DNA from: Spongorhabdus nitratireducens
Lineage (GTDB): Bacteria; Pseudomonadota; Gammaproteobacteria; Pseudomonadales; Endozoicomonadaceae
DNA length: 64,000 bases
Assembly: GCA_947387575.1 (NCBI GenBank)
Contig: CANDOC010000005.1
Location: 186,001 to 250,000, forward strand
Direction of reading: 5' to 3'
Made by a program: the position numbers and the translations under genes. Below the pieces are notes generated by a model. That model had not been told where the DNA came from, ran no database searches, and saw only the letters and a program-made list of their open reading frames with translations. Shown piece by piece: positions 36,375 through 45,578 of this stretch. Position 1 is the stretch's first letter. The number at the start of each line of letters is the position of its first letter.

Positions 36375-37466
36375 ATGATTGCTCCTTTAATTAAAAGAAA
36401 GTTTCAGATCCTGTTATGTAGTCTTGCGAGCATCTGTTTTATCAGCTGCTCAACTGTATATGCAGATCGATATGTGCTGAAAATCAGAAAATTCAGTTTT
36501 CGGAATATGATGGGTGAATGGAATGGAGTAAGGAACTTTGAATGGGAGGAAGGACGGGATATAGATATTTTGAGTTTCTTTGTTTCCCGGGATGATGACT
36601 GGGACTTTCTTGATCGCATCATTTTTAGTGATTTTAGGTACAGGGAAAGATATCCGGTGCCACATAAAATGGAGATTATACAATGGGCAAGGGGGCGTGA
36701 ACTCTGTCTGCGCCCGGAGGGGAGGGGACACCATCATCATGATCACCATCACTCGCGATACAGGCGACATATCCTGCCTGTCAAAATCACTTTCAAACGT
36801 ATTGCCTCAGGTACCATCTATGAATTTACTCAAAGCCGTGATGTTGTTAATGTCGCTGCCCCGCAAATCAGGGCAGGAGGGGCTCGTGACGGATATATTA
36901 TCAAGGTCGATATTCATCGTAACGATTTATTGAAAGCTGCTGCCGGTGACTGGTCCGGTGAGTTTGATTTGCATGTATTTAGTGACTACCTTGATGTTTC
37001 AGAGACCTTCAGACTGAGCATCAGGATTCCACCTCTTGTGAAAATTGGTGTTGCTTCTGATCTTTATATTCACCCAGGAAGTGTGGCTTCTCATGGTGCA
37101 AAAGAAGGTTACACTGATATTTGTATCTTCAGCAATAACTCATCACCTAGATATAAAATCTGGATATCCGACAGTAGTCATTACCATTGGCGAAATCGAT
37201 TCAGATTGTGTTTAGATGGTGACTGTCGTGCGGGTCATATTCCTTATTCAATTGGTTTTTATGTGACATCCAATAAAAATGGTTTTTGTTTTGACTATCT
37301 GAATCAAAAAAAAACATTTAGACATCATTGTGATCAATGGTTCGATCGTTGTGATTCAACGTGTGCTTGCGCAAGAATCTGGGCAATGGTTTTTAACCGG
37401 GATCTTCACAGAGCTACATCAGGAAACTATTCGGATACTGTGAGTATTACGCTTTCACCGGATTGA
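36375..37466 (+). CDS. Putative fimbrial tip/adhesin protein with histidine-rich patch
   Basis: Exported protein of about 363 residues and no recognised family. Its signal peptide ends near VYA/DR. The mature protein is beta-rich, and its C-terminus (RATSGNYSDTVSITLSPD) echoes that of the preceding pilin (DSGNYSVTILIVASPG), as expected for fimbrial subunits made by donor-strand exchange. Near residues 118-132 lies a run of seven histidines broken only by one aspartate, next to arginines, a possible metal-binding loop. The C-terminal part holds several cysteines. It lies 19 bases after the pilin and three before the usher, so it is probably the minor tip subunit. Confidence 0.55.
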   Translation: MIAPLIKRKFQILLCSLASICFISCSTVYADRYVLKIRKFSFRNMMGEWNGVRNFEWEEGRDIDILSFFVSRDDDWDFLDRIIFSDFRYRERYPVPHKMEIIQWARGRELCLRPEGRGHHHHDHHHSRYRRHILPVKITFKRIASGTIYEFTQSRDVVNVAAPQIRAGGARDGYIIKVDIHRNDLLKAAAGDWSGEFDLHVFSDYLDVSETFRLSIRIPPLVKIGVASDLYIHPGSVASHGAKEGYTDICIFSNNSSPRYKIWISDSSHYHWRNRFRLCLDGDCRAGHIPYSIGFYVTSNKNGFCFDYLNQKKTFRHHCDQWFDRCDSTCACARIWAMVFNRDLHRATSGNYSDTVSITLSPD

Positions 37467-37469
37467 ATA

Positions 37470-39935
37470 ATGAAAAATCTATGGATTATTTTTCCGGTCT
37501 TGTTGTTACCGATAGGATCAGTCTATCCAGATTTTATTGAAACTTATCCACCTTCAGGTTATGAATCGCTTTTCACCCTGAAAGAAGCACCGGTTGATAT
37601 ATATTTTGGTGGGCATTATCGAACCACTGTAATTGCAATGTTCAATATTGAAAAGATCCAGTTTAATGATGCTGTGACTGTTACTGACAGTATCCCGGGT
37701 CTGTCCAACCCGGAGTTGATTCGTGATACTTTATCCAAACCTATGGATACTAATGCTGAGTATGTCTGTGGGCGTGGTTACAGTCCCCGCTGTGGACGGC
37801 TCTCCCCGGATATTGCCGGAGTTATTTTTGATGAGAGTACATACAAGGTCTTATTGTTTATTAATCCAGCTTACCTGATTCAGGCTGACAGGGTTTCCGA
37901 CCTCTACCTGCCATCATCTGATGCACAGCAGCCCGGGTTATTGCAGGAAATAAGACTTAATGCGACAGGGAGTCATGGTGCTACTACCAGCAGTAGCAAC
38001 TGGTCATTGTATGGGAATACACTTCTGGGCTGGAAGGAAAACAGGATAGAAAGTGACTGGACTACAGACAGGCACAATGCAGTTTCGTTTGGATCTTTAT
38101 TAGCCGCTCATGATTTCGCCGGACATTATTATGCCGGAGGCTATCTTTCGAGTACCTATAACTTTTCTCGATTTACCTATAGCCGCAAAATTCTGGGCCT
38201 TCAATTTGGCAGTTCTCCAAACACACTGATCAATAACAATTCAAGCAGCACCAGTCCGATCGATTTTTTTATGCCGGAAGAGGGGCTGGTCGAGGTTTAT
38301 CGTGATACTCGTCTGATATCTACCCAGCAATTTGAGGTGGGGAACCGAATGCTGGATACAAGGTCCTTTCCGGGAGGAACCTATGATATTGAACTTGTTG
38401 GTCGTTCTCGCTCAGGTCAGGAGCTTTTTAGACAGTCAAGGCTTTATGTGAAGCGTAATCGATTGCCTGTTAATGGTTTCTATGACTACTTTCTTGAGTT
38501 TGGGGATATGACAAGTTTCTCTGAGTCGGGGCTGCCAGAGCGATTACACTGTTACATTTTTCGTGGTGGCTGGCAGCAGGGAATTGGTTCCCAGTCCGGT
38601 TTTTTTACGGCTTTTTCCGGTACGGAACGAGAGCAAGTTGGTGAGTTTGGGCTTGGGTACAGTTTTCGTAAATTATGGCTTGAGGCGACGAGTCTTGCCG
38701 GGACTCAGGATCAATATGGCTTTAATACTCAGGCAGAGCTGGATACGGGGTTTTTAACTGGGCAGGTGGAGTGGAAAAAGTTCTGGCACCTTCCGGCTGA
38801 AAGAAAGAAGTTAAAGGCAATTGCTGCAAAAAAGCGTTTCTCACCTGATGAGCAGGATATGTACCTGACTGGCTTTCAGCGGGAATACTCCAGCATTTCT
38901 CTTAGCAAGAGGTTATGGGAAGGGCATGCAGCTGTAAGATATAGTGAACGGACAGAAAGAGATAGGAATTTTTATTCCGGGTCGCTGGCTTATTCAACGG
39001 CTCTGTTTCGAGAGGCTCACGGCTTTTTGTCACTTGGTTTTGATGCCGGTCGTATTGATGGGAGTTTTACTTTTCGCTGCACGTTGAGTTGGCACTTTAG
39101 CGACCTTGAATGGACACATATTGCTGCCGCAGGTTATACCCGGGAGGATCCCCGACATGGAGATAAGGTTGCCTCATGGAATTCGGGTATTCAGACCAGT
39201 TGGAATAATTATGATTCCTACCGGATGGCAAATACTTTCTGGTCAATGGGGGCGAATTTTAGTGAGCATAGCAAAGCTGTTGATGGACGGTTTGCATATG
39301 GAGGTGAGCCTGGCAGTGGGAATATTTATGTGGCTCACAAGGAGAACAAAGAGCAGAAAGGAACGATTTACTCGGCGGGTCTTGTTACCACCTTGTCTGT
39401 TGATAACCGTGGTGTTGCCATTGGTGGTGCTGAACAGAGCGGGGGGAATTGTGCTGTTGTGGTGATTGTTCAGGGCGCATCCGCCACAGACCGGTTTCAG
39501 GTATTGATAAACAACTATCCCAGGGCTTTTGCCAATGGTGGAGATCAAGTTGCTGTGCCGCTAACAGCTTTTGCGTCATATCGTGTTGCATTGCGTCCTG
39601 TTGGAAATACTGTCTTTGATGGAGTCGAGCGGGTGGAGACTGTTACGCTTTACCCAGGGAATGTCAAAACACTGATTTTTGAACTCTGGCAACGAAAAAT
39701 AGTTATAGGACGCTTGCTGGATAATGGTGGGAATCTATTACCCAATGTGTGTGGCAATTTTGGGTCAGTACCTGTTTGTGCTGATGAGAGAGGAGTATTT
39801 CAGGCTGAAGGACGTAGCAACATAAAGGAAATCATTTTCAATCTGATTGATACTGGTAAAACCTGCCATATTACTGTGCCAGAAATTAGCGAGCATGAAC
39901 TGCTGCTGGACCTTGGCGATGTGGTGTGTGATTGA
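37470..39935 (+). CDS. TcfC/CooC-type fimbrial usher
   Basis: Outer-membrane assembly protein of 821 residues that would thread pilin subunits across the outer membrane. After a signal peptide, the order matches CS1-type ushers: a periplasmic N-domain (GYESLFTLKEAPVDIYFGG), a long beta-barrel rich in aromatic alternating strands, a plug-like region (EEGLVEVYRDTRLI...SFPGGTYDIELVG), and carboxy-terminal domains ending in a cysteine-containing segment (NVCGNFGSVPVC). Length fits the class. It is third in the plus-strand fimbrial operon. Its last 50 bases overlap the end of the minus-strand chaperone gene, which is unusual because usher and chaperone normally share an operon. Confidence 0.8.
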   Translation: MKNLWIIFPVLLLPIGSVYPDFIETYPPSGYESLFTLKEAPVDIYFGGHYRTTVIAMFNIEKIQFNDAVTVTDSIPGLSNPELIRDTLSKPMDTNAEYVCGRGYSPRCGRLSPDIAGVIFDESTYKVLLFINPAYLIQADRVSDLYLPSSDAQQPGLLQEIRLNATGSHGATTSSSNWSLYGNTLLGWKENRIESDWTTDRHNAVSFGSLLAAHDFAGHYYAGGYLSSTYNFSRFTYSRKILGLQFGSSPNTLINNNSSSTSPIDFFMPEEGLVEVYRDTRLISTQQFEVGNRMLDTRSFPGGTYDIELVGRSRSGQELFRQSRLYVKRNRLPVNGFYDYFLEFGDMTSFSESGLPERLHCYIFRGGWQQGIGSQSGFFTAFSGTEREQVGEFGLGYSFRKLWLEATSLAGTQDQYGFNTQAELDTGFLTGQVEWKKFWHLPAERKKLKAIAAKKRFSPDEQDMYLTGFQREYSSISLSKRLWEGHAAVRYSERTERDRNFYSGSLAYSTALFREAHGFLSLGFDAGRIDGSFTFRCTLSWHFSDLEWTHIAAAGYTREDPRHGDKVASWNSGIQTSWNNYDSYRMANTFWSMGANFSEHSKAVDGRFAYGGEPGSGNIYVAHKENKEQKGTIYSAGLVTTLSVDNRGVAIGGAEQSGGNCAVVVIVQGASATDRFQVLINNYPRAFANGGDQVAVPLTAFASYRVALRPVGNTVFDGVERVETVTLYPGNVKTLIFELWQRKIVIGRLLDNGGNLLPNVCGNFGSVPVCADERGVFQAEGRSNIKEIIFNLIDTGKTCHITVPEISEHELLLDLGDVVCD

Positions 39936-40680
39936 CCGTAGTGAGATCTCTGGTATCAAAATAGCGAATATTTTCCTTGTAACCATCAAAAAGTCCAAGG
40001 CGGGCAACTTCGTTATCCATTGCGTCAATTGTCCAAGTTTGTCCAGCGTAAATTCGTTCGGATAAATTATTTTGAGAACATTCTGAAGGTTTACTTCGGT
40101 TACAAATACTGCCGTTTCTGATCAAGACGTTTATATTTCCCAAGTTCGAAAACATGATTTGTTTGCCATCGCGCCGAGCCTGAAGATCATAATGAGGGTT
40201 TTCCGGTCGAATAAACACCAAAACTTCATAGGATATCAGGAGTTTGACCCCTTGTTGCCCCTCTTTTATCGGGCCGGTTTCGGGGGTAAATAGTACCCTG
40301 TAAACCGTTTCGGTTGCGTCTGGTTTACTCCGTGAATAAAGCCTGAAAATGCGTTGGGTTTGGGGCGGCATAACCGCTTTATGGGGTGTTACGAGTAGCT
40401 GAATCTGATCACTGCTTGAAGGAGGAACCCTTTTTTCATTATCTGTACCCGGGTTTAATACTCTGAATACATCTGTTTTCAGATAAAGGTTTTCAGGATC
40501 TGGGTTAAATACCTGAATATCCTGTAGTCTCGCATCCTTTGGTTCGAAATAAACAATGATGCGATCCAGTACCATAGCTGACTGTACTGGTAGACTGCTC
40601 AGGGTCAGCAGTACCTGAATCACGATAGTGATTTTCCAACAATCGATGATTTGGACAATCCGAGCTGAAAGTTTATACAT
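39886..40680 (-). CDS. Fimbrial periplasmic chaperone (CS1 type)
   Basis: Predicted periplasmic chaperone of 264 residues that caps pilin subunits before export by the usher. The signal peptide ends near VQS/AMV, followed by an immunoglobulin-like strand pattern (VYFEPKDARLQDIQVFNPDPENLYLKTDVFRVLNP), the PPQTQRIFRLYSR block and YRVLFTPE, as in PapD/CooB-like chaperones. The ATG at 40680 lies in an eight-base overlap (ATGTATAA) with the stop of an upstream open frame, a sign of former translational coupling; the ATG-less extension to 40719 is not needed. It overlaps the usher tail to tail by 50 bases. Confidence 0.78.
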   Translation of the reverse strand: MYKLSARIVQIIDCWKITIVIQVLLTLSSLPVQSAMVLDRIIVYFEPKDARLQDIQVFNPDPENLYLKTDVFRVLNPGTDNEKRVPPSSSDQIQLLVTPHKAVMPPQTQRIFRLYSRSKPDATETVYRVLFTPETGPIKEGQQGVKLLISYEVLVFIRPENPHYDLQARRDGKQIMFSNLGNINVLIRNGSICNRSKPSECSQNNLSERIYAGQTWTIDAMDNEVARLGLFDGYKENIRYFDTRDLTTVNHTPHRQGPAAVHAR

Positions 40681-41066
40681 TTGAATGCAATTCGAACCTG
40701 AGTTTATTGTGTGATCCATTCAGCCCTAGGGTTTCATAGAGTTCTGATTGCACCCCAATTGCTGCGTAATTGATTCTAGACTCAAAAATGATATTGAACC
40801 TGTGCGTTGGTGGTGATACGACATCGACTAGCCGTGCTGCTCTGGTCTGCATATAAACTATTTTGCCAGTACAGGTTTCTTTGCTGCGACGATGAGTTAT
40901 ACCCAGTGTCGAAATAATCTGAGCCTGATTTCTCGTATCTATTGTTGTTGGAAAGACCTTTGTTCAATTTGTCGCTGATGATGCGATAAAAGTGATCAGT
41001 CAGATAACGTGAGAGGGTTGAGGTAATAATAATCTAGGTGGTCATTTGGGCGTTACATAGAGCCAT
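40673..41066 (-). pseudogene. Possible decayed fimbrial gene upstream of the chaperone
   Basis: On the minus strand AAGGAGAG lies before an ATG at 41066 (MALCNAQMTT), but a stop follows after ten codons. The same frame then continues open to a stop at about 40782. A different frame is open from 40963 to a TAA at 40673, without a start codon, and its stop overlaps the chaperone ATG (ATGTATAA). One reading is a gene broken by a stop and a frameshift that was once coupled to the chaperone, perhaps a minor pilin. A chance open frame remains possible. The segment is about 390 bases long and no family was recognised. Confidence 0.35.
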
Positions 41067-41179
41067 GCCACTCTCCTTCTACTTGAGATGGTAAGAGGGG
41101 AAAACGACCGTTTTAAACGTAAATATCATTTTATTATTCTTTTCTTTGTACTGATTGGTACAGGAAGTTCGGTTTTTAT

Positions 41180-41207
41180 TTGGATTTTAGTACCTTATCG
41201 ATATAAT
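41180..41207 (+). promoter_or_regulatory. Candidate sigma-70 promoter for the YCF48/RND pair
   Basis: A perfect TATAAT at 41202-41207 is preceded by TTGGAT at 41180-41185 (three of six matches) with 16 bases between. It lies 43 bases before the start of the YCF48-like gene. Confidence 0.5.
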
Positions 41208-41249
41208 GCCGTCACAGATAATAATAAATAATATAAAAAAGGGGTACTC

Positions 41250-42341
41250 ATGAAACCTGAAGTTTGGCTGCCGGCTTTTGCCAGGCGGGTTTCTGCCTTG
41301 GGGGAGGCAACCCGATCAGTCAAGAGGTATAAGGCTGCTGCTGTATCTCTGCTGATAAGCACTTCTCTTTCATCCTTTCCCGTGGCTCAGGCTTCGACTG
41401 TTGAAGCCAAATTAACCGAGGCTAAACCATCATCTGAACTTGCTATGCCGACTGAACTGGCAAGTCGCTCTTTGCTCCTCGATATTGACCGATTGCCTGA
41501 CAGCGAACGCCTTGTTGCTGTGGGTGAGCGAGGTCATATTGTGTTTTCTGATGATCATGGCATCAGCTGGAAACAGGCGACTGTTCCTACCCGGCAGATG
41601 TTAACTGCGGCAGTATTTCCAACAGCTGATATTGGTTATGCCGTTGGTCATGATGCGGTGATCCTGAAAACCGAAGACGGCGGAAAGAACTGGAACAAAG
41701 TCTACTCCGATCTTGAGCTAGAAAAGCCATTGATGGATGTCTGGTTTCGTGATGCCGATTACGGTATTGCTGTCGGAGCCTATGGTCTGATTCTGCGAAC
41801 CCGGGATGGCGGCAAAAGTTGGGAAGATCTCTATGATGCGGTGGAGAATGAGGACGAATTTCACTACAACGCCATTGCGCCTTTGGGGGAAGGCCTGATG
41901 ATCGTGGGTGAAGCCGGCACGCTGTATCGCTCACGGGATGAGGGCGAAAGTTGGGAAACCCTTTATGGTGAATATGATGGTTCCTATTTTGGCTTGATCA
42001 GTCTACCAGGTGAAAATCAGGCGCTGGCGCATGGTTTGCGCGGTAATGTATACCGTACCCGTGATGGCGGAGATAACTGGCAGCAGGTCGAGCTGGATAC
42101 TGATCAGACCCTGTTTGGTGCTATCGCTGTAGAGGGTGATGTGATGATGGTGGGTTATTCCGGTGTTGTAGTCAAAGGCCAGGGTGTTTCCTCGGCAACA
42201 CCGGAATACAAAAGTCATACCCGTGCTGATCGTATGACCCTTAGCAAGGTTACGCTGGCAGCCAATGGTTCGCTGGTTGCAGTAGGTCAGGGCGGCGTCC
42301 ATATTTTATCACCAGCCAGCAGCACCACCGGTGTGCAGTAA
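41250..42341 (+). CDS. YCF48-like beta-propeller protein
   Basis: Exported protein of 363 residues. A long N-terminal region with a hydrophobic stretch (about 30-48, cleavage near AQA/ST) is followed by repeated propeller blades of the type seen in the photosystem II assembly factor YCF48: DDHGISWKQA, EDGGKNWNKV, RDGGKSWEDL, RDEGESWETL and RDGGDNWQQV, each close to a GxxGxI/L turn. In non-photosynthetic proteobacteria such genes commonly sit beside an RND-type exporter, as here (21 bases upstream), so it probably serves that transporter. The cargo is unknown. A GGGG ribosome binding site lies just upstream of the ATG. Confidence 0.88.
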   Translation: MKPEVWLPAFARRVSALGEATRSVKRYKAAAVSLLISTSLSSFPVAQASTVEAKLTEAKPSSELAMPTELASRSLLLDIDRLPDSERLVAVGERGHIVFSDDHGISWKQATVPTRQMLTAAVFPTADIGYAVGHDAVILKTEDGGKNWNKVYSDLELEKPLMDVWFRDADYGIAVGAYGLILRTRDGGKSWEDLYDAVENEDEFHYNAIAPLGEGLMIVGEAGTLYRSRDEGESWETLYGEYDGSYFGLISLPGENQALAHGLRGNVYRTRDGGDNWQQVELDTDQTLFGAIAVEGDVMMVGYSGVVVKGQGVSSATPEYKSHTRADRMTLSKVTLAANGSLVAVGQGGVHILSPASSTTGVQ

Positions 42342-42362
42342 AAAGACCGGAGAATAATAACA

Positions 42363-44714
42363 ATGACAAATACTCATCAAAATGATCTTGAGCCGTTTCT
42401 CGAGCGCTGGATTTTCAGTCATCGGGGTTTGCTGCTGATTGTCTTTGCGCTGGTAACACTGTTTCTGGGTTATCAGGCCAAATCGATTCGCCCGGATGCC
42501 AGTTTCGAAAACATGATTCCGTTGGAGCATCCTTATATCGTCAAGATGCTGGAGCATCGTGAAGATCTGGGTGGCGGTGGAAACACGATTCGTATTGCAG
42601 TAGTGGCAAAAGAAGGTGATATCTTCACTCCGGCCTATCTGGAAGCGCTGAAGAAGCTGACCGATGAAGTTACCTTTCTGAAAGGCGTGGATCGAACCGG
42701 TCTCAAGTCTCTGTGGACACCCAATGTGCGCTGGCTGGAAGTTACCGAAGACGGTTTTGTCGGTGGCACTGTTGCCCCTCAGACCGACCAGTGTAATGTC
42801 AGTTGTGCAGATGAAGTACGGGCCAATGTTCTGAAATCGGGACAGATTGGGCGGCTGGTGGCGAATAACTTCGGTTCCAGCATTATTGAAGTGCCGTTGC
42901 AGGAAGTCGATCCGGTTAGCGGTGAACGCCTGGACTACCCCGGATTTTCAAAGCAACTGGAGCAGCTGCGTGACCGTTACCAGACAGAGCATGGTGTCAG
43001 CCTGCATATCGTCGGTTTTGCCAAGGTGGTTGGAGACCTGTTTGAAGGTGTAAGCGCTGTTGTCGTCTTCTTCCTGGCTGCGATCGTAATTACGGCTGTA
43101 CTGCTGTTCTTTTATTCCCGTTGCTACCGCTGCACACTGGTACCTTTGATTTGTTCCATCATTGCGGTTGTCTGGTTGCTGGGATTACTGCAGGTGCTGG
43201 GCTTTGGTCTGGATCTGTACTCGATGCTGGTGCCGTTCCTGGTATTTGCCATCGGTGTCAGCCATGGTGTCCAGATGATCAACAATATCGGGATTGAATC
43301 GGCCAAGGGTATCTGCCCTCTGACAGCCAGTCGTCATACCTTCAGAGCGTTGTACATTCCGGGCATGATTGCACTGGTTTCCGATGCTATCGGCTTCCTG
43401 ACCCTGCTGGTTATTGATATCAACGTGATTCGCAGTCTGGCAATGGCAGCGAGTATTGGTGTAGCAGTTATTATCCTGACCAACCTGATTCTGCTGCCGG
43501 TGCTGATGTCCTATGTGCGGGTCACTGACAGCGGTATCCGTGCAGCGAAGAAAGACCATGGCGGAGATGGTGGCATCTGGAAGCTGGTGGCCCATTGTGC
43601 CAGTCCGGTTGTCGCGCCGGTGATGATTGTGGTTGCTGTTGTGTTTGCCGGAGCAGGGCTGTATCTCAGTCAGGATCTGAAGATTGGAGATCTTGACCCG
43701 GGCGCACCGGAGCTGAAACCGGACTCCCGTTACAATCTGGACAATGGCTATATTACCGGCAACTACTCCACCAGTGCTGATGTCTTTGTCACCATGGTTG
43801 AGACCGCACCTCAGCAGTGCTCCTCATTTGAGACCATGGATGCCATAGATCGCTATATGTGGACCATGCAGAATGTGCCGGGGGTTCAGTCCACACTATC
43901 GCTGGTGACTGCATCCAAGCAGGTTATCAAGGGGCTTAACGAAGGTAATCCGAAGTGGGAAGCACTGTCACGTAACTCTTATGTGCTGAACAGCTCACTG
44001 CAAGATGCCACAGCCCTGTACAATACCGACTGCAGTCTGGCACCGGTGATGATCTATCTCGACGATCACAAGGCCGAGACCCTCGAGCGTGTTGTTGCAG
44101 CGACAGAAGCGTTTGCACTGCAGAACAATACCGACACCCTGAAGTTCCAGATGGCGACCGGTAATGCCGGTATCGAATCAGCCACTAATCAGGTGATTGG
44201 CAGTGCCCAAAACCAGATGCTGGTCTGGGTTTACAGTGTGGTGGCTCTGCTTTGCTTCGCGACTTTCCGCTCACTGAGAGCGGTGTTCTGTATCATTATT
44301 CCGCTTTCTATCACCTCAGTACTGTGTCAGGCGTTGATGGCCCAGCTGGGTATCGGTATCAAGGTTGCTACCCTGCCGGTTATTGCCCTGGGGGTAGGTA
44401 TCGGTGTGGACTATGGCATCTATATTTATAGCCGCCTGGAAGGATTCCTGAAGGAAGGAATGCCGCTGGAGCAGGCTTACCTGATGACACTCCGTACAAC
44501 CGGCAAGGCGGTGGTATTTACCGGCGTCACTCTGGGTATAGGTGTGGCTACCTGGGTACTGTCTCCAATCAAGTTCCAGGCTGATATGGGATTGTTGCTG
44601 ACCTTTATGTTTATCTGGAACATGGTGGGTGCAATTTGTCTGTTGCCAGCGCTGGCTCGTTTTCTGCTTAAACCCGGAGCCCATCCACGGGAACTGGCTA
44701 ATCCTGCAACTTAA
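42363..44714 (+). CDS. RND superfamily (MMPL/HpnN-like) transporter
   Basis: Inner-membrane transporter of 783 residues with the twofold RND layout: a membrane segment near 20-40, a large periplasmic domain, five grouped segments (about 225-390), then the same pattern again in the second half. The segments VVVFFLAAIVITAVLLFF and GVGIGVDYGIYIYSRLEGFL fit the MMPL/patched-type subclass rather than the AcrB type, and no periplasmic adaptor gene is adjacent. It is paired with the YCF48-like gene. Substrates of this group include lipids and hydrophobic compounds; nothing in the sequence fixes it. A terminator follows. Confidence 0.87.
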   Translation: MTNTHQNDLEPFLERWIFSHRGLLLIVFALVTLFLGYQAKSIRPDASFENMIPLEHPYIVKMLEHREDLGGGGNTIRIAVVAKEGDIFTPAYLEALKKLTDEVTFLKGVDRTGLKSLWTPNVRWLEVTEDGFVGGTVAPQTDQCNVSCADEVRANVLKSGQIGRLVANNFGSSIIEVPLQEVDPVSGERLDYPGFSKQLEQLRDRYQTEHGVSLHIVGFAKVVGDLFEGVSAVVVFFLAAIVITAVLLFFYSRCYRCTLVPLICSIIAVVWLLGLLQVLGFGLDLYSMLVPFLVFAIGVSHGVQMINNIGIESAKGICPLTASRHTFRALYIPGMIALVSDAIGFLTLLVIDINVIRSLAMAASIGVAVIILTNLILLPVLMSYVRVTDSGIRAAKKDHGGDGGIWKLVAHCASPVVAPVMIVVAVVFAGAGLYLSQDLKIGDLDPGAPELKPDSRYNLDNGYITGNYSTSADVFVTMVETAPQQCSSFETMDAIDRYMWTMQNVPGVQSTLSLVTASKQVIKGLNEGNPKWEALSRNSYVLNSSLQDATALYNTDCSLAPVMIYLDDHKAETLERVVAATEAFALQNNTDTLKFQMATGNAGIESATNQVIGSAQNQMLVWVYSVVALLCFATFRSLRAVFCIIIPLSITSVLCQALMAQLGIGIKVATLPVIALGVGIGVDYGIYIYSRLEGFLKEGMPLEQAYLMTLRTTGKAVVFTGVTLGIGVATWVLSPIKFQADMGLLLTFMFIWNMVGAICLLPALARFLLKPGAHPRELANPAT

Positions 44715-44741
44715 TAGCTTTTTCAAACATAAGTTTGAATT

Positions 44742-44775
44742 ACAAACAGCCAGCAGTTTCTTGCTGGTTGTTTGT
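44742..44775 (+). terminator. Intrinsic terminator after the RND gene
   Basis: ACAAACAGCCAGCA (44742-44755) pairs with TGCTGGTTGTTTGT (44762-44775) with one mismatch around a six-base loop. A smaller perfect hairpin, TTCAAAC-ATAA-GTTTGAA, precedes it at 44722-44739. Confidence 0.7.
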
Positions 44776-45023
44776 TCTTGCTAACGTTCAAGCGCCTTTT
44801 TTATTCATTCAAAATTATTCCAACCTGAATTTCATATAAGAAATATGGTTTCCTGTATATATGCCAAAGTCGAAGTATCAGTGGCTAGGAAGGGGTAGTT
44901 GATTATCGCGGAAGGAATAAAGTGATAATGACTCAAGGAATCAAGGGCGGAGATTTTTTGTTAGGAGTTACTATCACTGAAACAAGCTTGTTTTTGTCTG
45001 TTTGTTAAAAAATACAGAAATAA
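44776..45023. other. Intergenic region between convergent units
   Basis: About 250 AT-rich bases with no supported gene or RNA. Together with the flanking terminators it separates the RND gene from the RRM gene. Confidence 0.5.
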
Positions 45024-45050
45024 AAAAGCCGACTAATTAAGTCGGCTTTT
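45024..45050 (-). terminator. Terminator after the RRM gene
   Basis: AAAAGCCGAC (45024-45033) pairs with GTCGGCTTTT (45041-45050) around TAATTAA. A-runs and T-runs flank it on both sides, so it can act in both directions; for the minus-strand RRM gene it starts 16 bases after the stop codon. Confidence 0.88.
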
Positions 45051-45066
45051 TAAATTCGGGTATGGC

Positions 45067-45375
45067 TTAGTAGCGGTTGCCACTGTTGCGGTTGAAGCCA
45101 CCTTCACGACGAGGACCGTTATTACGCGGACGCTCGGTTGCAACGCTTACGCGAACGTTACGACCACTAACCGGGTTGCCGTCAACAGCTTCCAGAGCAG
45201 CCTGCGCGTCGTCAGCCTGGGTGAAGGTTACGAAAGCGAATCCGCGGGAGCGGCCGGTTTCGCGATCCATGATAACCTTGACTTCTTCCAGTTCGCCGTA
45301 AGGAGCAAAAGCTTCTTCCAGGTCAGCTTCAGTAGCGGTGAAAGCCAGATTACCTACAAATAACTTGTTGGACAT
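45067..45375 (-). CDS. RNA-binding protein with a single RRM domain
   Basis: Small cytosolic protein of 102 residues. It is one RRM domain with RNP2 (LFVGNL, residues 5-10) and RNP1 (RGFAFVTF, near 44-51), then a short arginine-, asparagine- and glycine-rich tail (RPRNNGPRREGGFNRNSGNRY region) that could bind RNA loosely. Such proteins are known in cyanobacteria and many gammaproteobacteria, sometimes as cold-induced proteins. The upstream 200 bases have no gene and contain a 13-base palindrome (GACCACGGTGGTC, 45528-45540), which might be regulatory. The GAGGT ribosome binding site is ten bases before the ATG. Confidence 0.92.
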   Translation of the reverse strand: MSNKLFVGNLAFTATEADLEEAFAPYGELEEVKVIMDRETGRSRGFAFVTFTQADDAQAALEAVDGNPVSGRNVRVSVATERPRNNGPRREGGFNRNSGNRY

Positions 45376-45578
45376 GTCGTTCTGTACCTCAATGATGCGT
45401 CTTTCTGGTTGTCTAGCTTCAAATCATCATTGGGAACGTTGATTATTCACTAACACGAAAAGAACACTAAATATTTTATGAGTTAGTATTTCAGTTCACG
45501 CCGTGTGCTGGAATACTCGCTATTCTAGACCACGGTGGTCACTATTTGTTCCAGAACTGCCTGTAGCGGTATTGTAAT

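Noticed and set aside
40782-40967. Minus-strand open frame of 61 residues with a C-terminus like an outer-membrane strand (QVQYHF)
   Set aside because: No ribosome binding site and no family match. It is kept only as part of the possible decayed gene, because another frame in the same place is coupled to the chaperone.
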